This document shows, piece after piece, positions 1 to 5,217 of a stretch of 5,464 bases of DNA; positions within the stretch are counted from its first letter, which is position 1; every line of letters begins with the position of its first letter. The position numbers and the translations under genes are program-made. The stretch is from Woeseiaceae bacterium (GTDB lineage: Bacteria; Acidobacteriota; Vicinamibacteria; Vicinamibacterales; UBA823), in assembly GCA_002696705.1 (NCBI GenBank), contig NZSH01000028.1:22684-28147 (forward strand), in the 5' to 3' direction. The notes beneath the pieces are model-generated. The model did no database searches. It was given only the letters and a program-made list of their open reading frames with translations, and was not told the DNA's origin.

Positions 1-630
1 CATTCTCCAAGTACCCTCACGTCTAATGACTTCGATTTGATTGTCCTTGGATGACCAGGTTAGCTGGTCCACTCCACCGAGACTCGGGTGTAAGATCGCT
101 TTATCTCGAAGATCGAAGGTGGTTTTACTGAATCCTTCTCCCAAAGACGCTGCAATCAAAAAGACACGGTCGCTTCCTTTAATAGTCGCGTACGTATTAC
201 CACCCGTAGCGGTGTCATCGCCAACCACCAGTGTTGTAGGGTCTGAGGCGTCTACATTCTTGAACGTAATTTCAAGGCGTGGATTGCCGAGACCGAACTT
301 CGCCAAGTTGTCGGAACTCTCCTGCACCACTCGTTCGATGTTTAACGATTCTAGGCTTGATGTGATTGAAGAAACTGCAGCAGCATCTGCCATGGCTTCT
401 GCCGGGTCTGTAATGTGCCAGGTATCATCGCGTTTTTCTAGGTGAGTCTGGCTGCTCATCAAGTTAATTTGAAGCTCCGCAATGTTTTCAGATTCTACTG
501 AGAACGCACGCTCTTTTGCGCTCTCGGCATCGGCACGGGATGGTCGTTTCTGCTCGATGAAGTATGAGTATGAAGCTAGTGCGACGAATACGATGAACAG
601 GATGAGGGTTGAACGACCTCGTCCCATCAT
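1..630 (-). CDS. DUF4340 domain membrane-anchored protein, C-terminus cut by window edge
   Basis: Reading the minus strand from ATG at 630 gives 210 codons, open to the left edge, so the C-terminal part is missing. The start MMGRGRS is followed by one hydrophobic helix (about residues 7-24) and a charged stretch (QKRPSRAD), so the rest should lie in the periplasm. The pattern FGLGNPRLEI (112-121), LVVGDD (134-139), NTYA (145-148), DRVFLI (154-159) and FDLRDKAIL (172-180) is typical of the DUF4340 family. Members of that family usually sit next to GldG-like ABC components. The ATG overlaps the TGA of the upstream GldG-like gene as ATGA, and no good Shine-Dalgarno is seen, so translation is probably coupled. 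A second in-frame ATG follows at 627. It is the last visible gene of the four-gene operon. Its biochemical role is unknown; a structural or substrate-handling subunit of the ABC complex is an inference. Confidence 0.88.
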   Translation of the reverse strand, partial: MMGRGRSTLILFIVFVALASYSYFIEQKRPSRADAESAKERAFSVESENIAELQINLMSSQTHLEKRDDTWHITDPAEAMADAAAVSSITSSLESLNIERVVQESSDNLAKFGLGNPRLEITFKNVDASDPTTLVVGDDTATGGNTYATIKGSDRVFLIAASLGEGFSKTTFDLRDKAILHPSLGGVDQLTWSSKDNQIEVIRREGTWRM

Positions 631-2306
631 TGACGACCCAGCCACCACGTGTAGATCCCTGTTCCAAGAACAACACCAGGAATCATAAATACTGACAGCC
701 ACAAAATTCGTAATTGCTGGTCAGCGGTCAACGTAATGCGTCGATCTTCGGGTTCACGGGGTCGAATGGCTACGAGAGTTTCTTGTTGGGTGAGCCAGTT
801 GGCTATATTAAGAAAAAGGTCGCGGTTTCCTTGAATGCCCAGCGAGTAATTTGCCGCGAAGTCCGAATCCCCTACGACCACAAGACGAGTTTCAATGTTT
901 TGGCCATCGCCACTAGGATTGGCGGCACCTTCCAAGAGGGTACTGGTGTCGCTTGTTGGCTCGGTTGCCGCTGTTGATTTAGCTTGTTCGGAAATGGGTG
1001 CATTCCCAGTTTCTGCGGTGGAGTTGGAGATAGCCGCAGTTACCGCAACGCCGATTGTCACCGGCCCAGGTCGGTCTCCTTGGTTTTCTTCACGCTCAAC
1101 TTCACCTGTTTCGGTCAATCGAGCGATGTCTGTTTCCGCCCAACTTTGGTTACCAGTCTGCAAAAAAGCTTCAGCTACAAGATTTGATGTTTCGCCTGGC
1201 GTCGGCTCGACCGAGCGAGCCAGTGGAAACGCAGTTAGGACATTAAATCGATCGGTAATTGGGTGAGATGGATAATCCGCTGCGACAGGCATCGATGCAT
1301 CGGTGCCAAGTAGTTGTCCCATGGCACTCCCATCGAAGACAATGTCATCGCCGAGGGTCACGCCCCACCGGCTGAGAAGGGTTCGAATATTGGCCTGCTG
1401 TGCAGGCTCAAGTTCGGCTGAAGGATCCATGAGAAAAAGCACCTTACCCCCCCGCTCAAGGTATTGTTGCAGTGTTTCGATCTCGCTTTCGAGCAGGTCA
1501 GTTCGAGGGCCAGCTATGATAAGCATCGAGGCGTCAGCCGGCACCTCCGTTTGTTGAGCTAACACGAGAGTCTCAACGAAAAAGTTGTCAAGCTCTAAAG
1601 CATTTCCAATCGTGTTATACCCGTCACGCTCAGCACTACGCACATTCTTTTCGTCGTGTCCTTGCACAAAATAAACAGTGCGTTCTGTTCCCTCGATAGC
1701 CTTGATGAGGGCGTTGGTCAGATCTTGTTCGGTGTTCGCCACTACACGTTCGACGCGGTCTTGGTATTCGAAAACCACCGTGCCGTAGGTTTGGATTTGA
1801 TACTGACGTGCACGTGATGGTTGTTTATCGATGTCGATATAGTCGACTGACACGTGGTCGGTCACATTTTCATACTCACCTAGTCGCATCCGCAAACGGT
1901 CGAAATCGTTCTCTCGATCGAAAACTAAAATCTTTGCTGGTCCCTCTAATGTTTCCAAGATTCTGATGGTCTGGTCAGATAACGTAAATTGCTTGGCCGC
2001 AGTTAAATCCCAACGTCGATTTTGTCGGGATGCAATGTAGTTGATTGCCGTGAGGATTCCGAGGACTAAGACGATACTTGCCAGCGCGAGGGAGCCGTAA
2101 CGCGTCTGTCGTGTCGAGAATAATCTGATAATGTCACGCCATTGAGAAAGCATGTACAAGCACAGGCAGATGAAGCCGGCCACGGAACACCAGAACCAGA
2201 CATCCTGCATGTCTGCTCTCAAGAACCTTCCTGCAGCGGCGATAAACACCAGGCTTGCGCCAAGCCATCCCAGTGTGGTTATTACGATACGTAGCATCTG
2301 TTTCAA
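627..2306 (-). CDS. GldG-like ABC transporter auxiliary membrane protein
   Basis: This 559-residue protein matches the GldG/ABC_transp_aux family, which accompanies ABC-2 permeases. Three hydrophobic helices lie at the N-terminus (about 9-27, 36-54, 73-92) and one at the C-terminus (about 532-553), leaving a large domain, presumably periplasmic, between them. Family hallmarks are NRRWDLTAAKQFTLSDQT (96-113), VDYIDIDKQP (154-163), YGTVVFEYQDR (174-184), TEQDLTNALI (192-201), VYFVQGHDE (211-219), GGKVLFLMDP (286-295) and VVVGDSDFAAN (476-486). Residues about 424-470 form a low-complexity Ser/Thr/Ala/Glu linker between two beta-strand-like stretches. The start used is TTG at 2306. An ATG three codons later (2297) would give 556 residues; neither has a convincing Shine-Dalgarno. 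It lies 32 nt after the permease stop, and its own stop overlaps the DUF4340 start. In Flavobacterium, GldG works with GldA and GldF and is linked to gliding; here only an export or envelope role can be inferred. Confidence 0.93.
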   Translation of the reverse strand: MKQMLRIVITTLGWLGASLVFIAAAGRFLRADMQDVWFWCSVAGFICLCLYMLSQWRDIIRLFSTRQTRYGSLALASIVLVLGILTAINYIASRQNRRWDLTAAKQFTLSDQTIRILETLEGPAKILVFDRENDFDRLRMRLGEYENVTDHVSVDYIDIDKQPSRARQYQIQTYGTVVFEYQDRVERVVANTEQDLTNALIKAIEGTERTVYFVQGHDEKNVRSAERDGYNTIGNALELDNFFVETLVLAQQTEVPADASMLIIAGPRTDLLESEIETLQQYLERGGKVLFLMDPSAELEPAQQANIRTLLSRWGVTLGDDIVFDGSAMGQLLGTDASMPVAADYPSHPITDRFNVLTAFPLARSVEPTPGETSNLVAEAFLQTGNQSWAETDIARLTETGEVEREENQGDRPGPVTIGVAVTAAISNSTAETGNAPISEQAKSTAATEPTSDTSTLLEGAANPSGDGQNIETRLVVVGDSDFAANYSLGIQGNRDLFLNIANWLTQQETLVAIRPREPEDRRITLTADQQLRILWLSVFMIPGVVLGTGIYTWWLGRQ

Positions 2307-2338
2307 TGACCGTTGTATGTGTAACTGTGCGGTGCCGA

Positions 2339-3112
2339 TTATTCCTTCCAGCGCTCTCTATCAACGGACTTCAGGGTTAAAAACAATCCAAACACGGTAA
2401 AGCTTAAGTAATAGACGACGTGCTTTGTATCCAAGACTCCTCTCGAAAAATCTTCAAAGTGTTCCGTGATTGAAAGATACGACAGGATCGTTTGCGTTAG
2501 TGGGCTCGCATTATCACCTAGCCAGGTAATTACCCACAATATTAGGAACACAGTGAATGTGACGATGCCAGATACGATCTGATTCTTCGTCGTGCTCGAT
2601 ATCAGCAGGCCTACGGAGATGAAACAACCACCAAGTAGAAGTAAACCCAGATATCCCACTAGAACCTGTGGCCATTCTGGATTGCCGTAGATGAATAGGA
2701 GTCCAATATCCAGCAGAGTCACTGCCAGCATCATCACATACAATCCCATGGCGCCGAAGAACTTGCCCATAACAATCTGAATGTCGCTTAGCGGAGACGT
2801 TAAGAGCAGTTCCATTGTTCCAGACCGTTTTTCCTCGGAGTATGTCCGCATTGTGATCATTGGGAGCACAAAGAGGGTGAACACAATCGAATTATTTAGC
2901 ATGGGACGGATCACGTGTTGATTAATGTTGAGCGCAGCAGGTCCGCCAAAATCAAACTGGCTGACTTGCATGCTTTGTTGGACAAAAAAAGACAGGGTGC
3001 CGTAGTAAAAATAACCAAACAAGAGCGCAAACATACCGATGACAACGTAGCCAATCGGTGATGCGAAGTACGAACGAAGTTCTTTTTGAGCGATCGCTAG
3101 GATGTTATTCAT
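2339..3112 (-). CDS. ABC-2 type transporter permease (GldF/NosY-like)
   Basis: This 257-residue integral membrane protein belongs to the ABC-2 permease group that includes GldF and NosY. It opens MNNILAIAQKELRSYFASPI, the usual cytoplasmic amphipathic start of the family. About six membrane helices follow (near 20-40, 72-88, 117-140, 148-172, 178-198 and 230-249). After the second helix comes the conserved cytoplasmic motif YSEEKRSGTMELLLTSPLS (91-109), thought to contact the ATPase. ITEHFEDFSRGVLDTKHVVY (215-234) is another family signature. The ATG at 3112 is preferred over the longer in-frame start at 3169. It has GGAG (3123-3120) seven bases upstream, and the 19 extra residues of the longer form are polar, unlike the family, and lie inside the ATPase gene. 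It overlaps the ATPase end by 8 nt. It should form the membrane pore, possibly as a dimer; the substrate is unknown. Confidence 0.94.
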   Translation of the reverse strand: MNNILAIAQKELRSYFASPIGYVVIGMFALLFGYFYYGTLSFFVQQSMQVSQFDFGGPAALNINQHVIRPMLNNSIVFTLFVLPMITMRTYSEEKRSGTMELLLTSPLSDIQIVMGKFFGAMGLYVMMLAVTLLDIGLLFIYGNPEWPQVLVGYLGLLLLGGCFISVGLLISSTTKNQIVSGIVTFTVFLILWVITWLGDNASPLTQTILSYLSITEHFEDFSRGVLDTKHVVYYLSFTVFGLFLTLKSVDRERWKE

Positions 3113-4124
3113 TGTCGAGCTCCGTAGCATGCTTTTTGTGGTGTAGCTGTTCTGGCTGGGAAGACTCATCCAGAATGGTCGATTTTTCGTCTTGTTCTTC
3201 CGTGGTCAGGTGTAAAAAGACATCCTCAAGACTCATTTGCATCGACCGCAGTTCGAGTAGACCCCATCCGTTCGCCACGATTGTTTGGGCAAGGTCTCGC
3301 CGTAAATCGTGATCGTGTTCGGTCTCGACATCCATTGTGGTGACGCTGTTACGTTGTTCGACTGTTGTAACTCTGAGAACTCCTGGAATTGACGCTAGAG
3401 TCGTGGAAGCGGTCATGTCCTGCGTGTCAAACCGAAGCCGGACGGTTGTGACCCCCTGACCTAGTGCCGTTAAGTTCTCTGGTGTATTTTCAGCTACGAC
3501 GTGACCTCGACTAATAATCACGACGCGTTGGCATGTTTGTGACACTTCCGGAAGAATATGAGTGCTTAAAATGATGGTGTGATCGCCAGCGAGTTCTTTG
3601 ATGAGTTCGCGTGTTTCAATGATTTGTTTTGGATCTAGGCCAGCCGTCGGCTCATCCAAAATTAAAACCTCAGGATTATGTAGGATCGCCTGAGCTAACC
3701 CAACTCGCTGGCGGTAACCCTTGGATAAAGTTGCACAATGACGATCTGCCATATCAGTTACCCAGGTGCGTTCCATTGCTGTCATTACCCGACGGCGTCG
3801 ATCAGCTCTAGCAATATTGTTAATCTGTGCCACGAAGGTCAGAAACTCACGCACGGTCATCTCTGGGTAGAGGGGCGGAGTTTCTGGCAGATATCCTGTG
3901 CGACGCTTGGCTTCAATCGGCTCATCAAAAACGTTGAAGCCAGCTACAATCACTTCTCCCTCCGTTGGTGGTATGTACCCCGTAAGGATGCGCATTGTCG
4001 TTGTCTTGCCAGCGCCGTTCGGACCAAGGAATCCGAGGATTTCACCATGTGCGACACGAAAACTTATATCGTCGACAGCAGTGACGGAGCCGTATGTTTT
4101 ACTAAGATGCTTAACCTCGATCAC
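3105..4124 (-). CDS. ABC transporter ATP-binding protein (GldA/CcmA-type)
   Basis: This is a soluble ATPase of about 339 residues that energises the permease encoded next. Counting from the GTG start, it shows Walker A GPNGAGKTT (34-42), the Q-loop region GYLPETPPLYPEMTV (77-91), the signature LSKGYRQRV (133-141), Walker B VLILDEPTAGLDP (153-165) and the switch histidine in STHIL (H189). The Q-loop position carries Glu and the signature is LSKGYRQ rather than LSGGQ; both are usual in the GldA-like branch and do not suggest inactivity. A C-terminal domain (about 226-306, ending LEDVFLHLT) is typical of drug/gliding-type ATPases. A charged, His-containing tail (about 309-339) follows and looks non-conserved. 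GTG at 4124 is preferred because AGGAG (4135-4131) lies six bases before it and the product then begins MIEVKHLSK. The TTG at 4127 would be only three bases from AGGAG. This is the first gene of the operon. Confidence 0.96.
   Translation of the reverse strand: MIEVKHLSKTYGSVTAVDDISFRVAHGEILGFLGPNGAGKTTTMRILTGYIPPTEGEVIVAGFNVFDEPIEAKRRTGYLPETPPLYPEMTVREFLTFVAQINNIARADRRRRVMTAMERTWVTDMADRHCATLSKGYRQRVGLAQAILHNPEVLILDEPTAGLDPKQIIETRELIKELAGDHTIILSTHILPEVSQTCQRVVIISRGHVVAENTPENLTALGQGVTTVRLRFDTQDMTASTTLASIPGVLRVTTVEQRNSVTTMDVETEHDHDLRRDLAQTIVANGWGLLELRSMQMSLEDVFLHLTTEEQDEKSTILDESSQPEQLHHKKHATELDNE
3119..3124 (-). promoter_or_regulatory. ribosome binding site of the permease gene
   Basis: CGGAGC on the minus strand ends seven bases before ATG 3112 and lies inside the end of the ATPase gene. 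It decides in favour of the shorter permease start that overlaps the ATPase stop by 8 nt. Confidence 0.75.
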
Positions 4125-4130
4125 CAAAAT

Positions 4131-4135
4131 CTCCT
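4131..4135 (-). promoter_or_regulatory. ribosome binding site of the ABC ATPase gene
   Basis: AGGAG on the minus strand is six bases from GTG 4124 and three bases from TTG 4127. The normal spacing supports GTG as the start codon. Confidence 0.75.
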
Positions 4136-4143
4136 AGTTCGCT

Positions 4144-4172
4144 ATAATATAAAATTCCTTTAAGACTGTTCA
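4144..4172 (-). promoter_or_regulatory. candidate sigma70-type promoter of the ABC operon
   Basis: On the minus strand TGAACA (4172-4167, four of six to TTGACA) is followed after 17 bases by TATTAT (4149-4144, five of six to TATAAT). Transcription would begin near 4137, leaving a leader of only about 13 nt that still contains the AGGAG site. The very short leader and the AT-rich setting, where chance matches are common, keep confidence moderate. A promoter farther upstream is also possible. Confidence 0.4.
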
Positions 4173-4453
4173 TCAGAGATTCAATAAACAATCAACATGA
4201 CATTGAATCGGCATTACCTAATGATAAGAGTAAAAAAGACTGGATCAGTATTTCTTGGATGATTCTTACGGGTGAAAAACTATTTAAGGTGTGGTTTTTG
4301 AGAATACTGACTAGTGTTAGCTTGAGAAAGAGACGTTTGGAAAAACCGTGATTAAATTAGTCAAAATCTAGCGATTCACGTTTCCAGGGACTGCAAAGGT
4401 GTGCAATCGTGTGTGATTTAGACTCAGCGCGTGAAATTTTGGTTGAAGAGGAA
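4173..4453. other. AT-rich divergent intergenic region, no gene seen
   Basis: This stretch separates the divergently transcribed ABC operon and pal. Counted by hand, 4141-4440 has about 36% GC, clearly lower than most of the flanking coding sequence. Stop codons are frequent. The only start-led frames are very short (for example 21 codons from ATG 4197) and lack ribosome binding sites. No tRNA, rRNA or recognised riboswitch is seen. It contains modest inverted repeats, listed separately. It most likely carries upstream regulatory DNA for one or both flanking genes. Confidence 0.6.
4245..4310. repeat. nested imperfect inverted repeats
   Basis: TCAGTATT (4245-4252) is the reverse complement of AATACTGA (4303-4310), an 8-bp match spanning 66 bases. 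Inside it AAAAAC (4275-4280) can pair with GTTTTT (4294-4299). The left arms are separated by 22 unpaired bases, so a folded RNA is not strongly supported. In AT-rich DNA such matches can occur by chance. They could be operator half-sites or nothing at all. Confidence 0.25.
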
Positions 4454-4481
4454 TTGACAGATTTCGTCTAAAACTTGTAAT
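4454..4481 (+). promoter_or_regulatory. sigma70-type promoter of pal
   Basis: A perfect TTGACA (4454-4459) and TGTAAT (4476-4481, five of six to TATAAT) are separated by 16 bases. Transcription would begin near 4488, giving a leader of about 93 nt before the pal ATG. This is the best promoter match in the window and suits an abundant envelope lipoprotein transcribed on its own. Confidence 0.72.
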
Positions 4482-4503
4482 CTGCTCCAAACGCTATCTT
4501 TTT

Positions 4504-4547
4504 AGCTTAAGCGGAAGGTGTGTAACTGGTGTCCTTCGGTGCAAGCT
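4504..4547 (+). promoter_or_regulatory. possible stem-loop in the pal 5' leader
   Basis: Within the predicted leader AGCTT (4504-4508) can pair with AAGCT (4543-4547), and GAAGG (4514-4518) with CCTTC (4533-4537). A C-G and a G-U pair lie between, and the terminal loop is 14 nt. The ribosome site (AAGGGA, 4567-4572) lies outside, so direct blocking is not evident. It may affect mRNA stability, or be chance folding. Confidence 0.3.
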
Positions 4548-4581
4548 GAGGTTTGAGAGTCGAAAGAAGGGAAAGTTCAAC

Positions 4582-5154
4582 ATGAATCGTACATACCGGT
4601 ATATGCTCGCCGCTTTGCTCGTTACCTTTGTTGTTGTTGGGGTATCAGCTTGTGCAAAGGCGCCACCACCACCACCACCTGAGCCGCCGCCGGCAGCACC
4701 GCCACCACCGCCGCCGCCGCCACCACCACCACCACCACCACCACCGCCGCCACCACCTCCTCCTCCAACAGAGGAAGAACTGTTCGATCGTAAGTCACTC
4801 GCCGAGTTGAATAGCGAACAACCACTTGGCAATGTGTCATTCGATTATGACAGTGCGGAATTATCCGATGCAGCACGCGACACGCTCCAGGGTAATTCAG
4901 AGTGGTTACAGCGCTGGACTAGTACGGGGATCATGGTGGAGGGTCACTGTGACGAGCGAGGCACCAATGAGTACAACCTTGGGCTTGGTGAGCAACGCGC
5001 AAGAGCCGTTGTTGACTACTTAACAAGCCTTGGTGTGGATGCGGGTCGTTTGAGTATGGTCAGTAAGGGTGAAGAAGAGCCAACGTGCACGGAAGAGACT
5101 GAAGCTTGCTGGGCACAGAATCGGCGCGGACACTTTATCATTACGGCTAAGTAG
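4582..5154 (+). CDS. pal: peptidoglycan-associated lipoprotein Pal (OmpA family) with poly-proline linker
   Basis: This 190-residue lipoprotein anchors the outer membrane to peptidoglycan, the Pal role in the Tol-Pal system. The signal peptide runs from MNRTYRY through a hydrophobic core (8-21) to the lipobox VSAC, with lipidated Cys24. Residues 28-62 contain 32 prolines, interrupted only by E34 and A38-A39, then an acidic stretch. The OmpA C-terminal domain (about 82-190) shows VSFDYDSAEL (85-94), GHCDERGTNEYN (121-132), R139 in GEQRA, and NRRGHF (180-185). D124 and R139 match the Asp and Arg that bind diaminopimelate in OmpA-like domains. Three cysteines (C123, C169, C176) lie in the domain; C169 and C176 could form a disulfide. 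AAGGGA (4567-4572) is nine bases before the ATG. TAGTAG tandem stops end the gene. It has its own promoter and terminator and no tol neighbour in view. A general OmpA-like lipoprotein is the alternative, but Pal fits best. Confidence 0.94.
   Translation: MNRTYRYMLAALLVTFVVVGVSACAKAPPPPPPEPPPAAPPPPPPPPPPPPPPPPPPPPPPPTEEELFDRKSLAELNSEQPLGNVSFDYDSAELSDAARDTLQGNSEWLQRWTSTGIMVEGHCDERGTNEYNLGLGEQRARAVVDYLTSLGVDAGRLSMVSKGEEEPTCTEETEACWAQNRRGHFIITAK
4663..4767 (+). repeat. proline-codon (CCN) simple repeat inside pal
   Basis: The 35 codons comprise six Pro, Glu, three Pro, two Ala and then 23 Pro in a row. Pro codons are mainly CCA and CCG in short homogeneous runs, with a few CCT, so at the DNA level it is an imperfect trinucleotide repeat. 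Such a tract can gain or lose codons by slippage without shifting the frame, and it is hard to sequence and assemble. Long proline runs generally need elongation factor P for efficient translation. The run lies between the lipid anchor and the peptidoglycan-binding domain, where an extended polyproline helix could act as a spacer. Confidence 0.95.
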
Positions 5155-5164
5155 TAGACTTCCT

Positions 5165-5215
5165 AAACGGGGGCGGTGGACACGGCTTGCCCGTGTTGCT
5201 GCCCCCGTTTTATTT
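5165..5215 (+). terminator. intrinsic terminator after pal
   Basis: AAACGGGGGC (5165-5174) pairs perfectly with GCCCCCGTTT (5201-5210). A second inner stem, ACACGG (5180-5185) with CCGTGT (5191-5196), encloses a five-base loop. The outer stem runs into TTTTATTT (5208-5215). It begins 10 bases after the first pal stop and ends two bases before the stop of the convergent glutaredoxin-like gene. On the minus strand only three T follow the stem, so it should act mainly on pal transcripts. Confidence 0.92.
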
Positions 5216-5217
5216 CA

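Noticed and set aside
41..445. Plus-strand open frame of 134 codons
   Set aside because: It lies opposite the DUF4340 gene, whose minus-strand translation has clear family motifs. The plus-strand product resembles no family and is an antisense shadow.
488..676. Minus-strand frame of 62 codons at the junction of the GldG-like and DUF4340 genes
   Set aside because: It is out of frame with both genes. The correct DUF4340 frame starts at 630 and runs off the left edge.
3113..3169. Longer N-terminus for the permease starting at 3169
   Set aside because: The added residues are polar and unlike ABC-2 permeases, lie within the ATPase gene, and the internal ATG at 3112 has a well-spaced GGAG.
1..4124. 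The operon as a NosDFY-type copper/nitrous oxide maturation system
   Set aside because: The ATPase and permease resemble NosF and NosY in general form, but no NosD-like repeat protein or Nos gene is present, and the GldG and DUF4340 partners point to the GldAFG-like group.
4143..4148. Perfect TATAAT on the plus strand between the divergent genes
   Set aside because: No -35-like hexamer is found 16-18 bases upstream, and the pal gene is more than 400 bases away with a better promoter. In such AT-rich sequence the match is likely chance overlap with the minus-strand -10.
4197..4262. Plus-strand frame of 21 codons starting ATG ACA TTG
   Set aside because: It has no ribosome binding site, no recognisable peptide character and lies in AT-rich non-coding DNA.
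4293..4347. GGTTTTT (4293-4299) and AAAAACC (4341-4347) as a terminator hairpin
   Set aside because: The stem is only 7 bp of mostly A-T pairs with a 41-base loop, far too weak, and no gene ends nearby.
4494..4832. Minus-strand frame of 112 codons with a long glycine run, opposite pal
   Set aside because: It is the antisense reading of the proline codon tract. The glycine run is simply the complement of CCN codons, and the frame has no recognisable domain or ribosome site.
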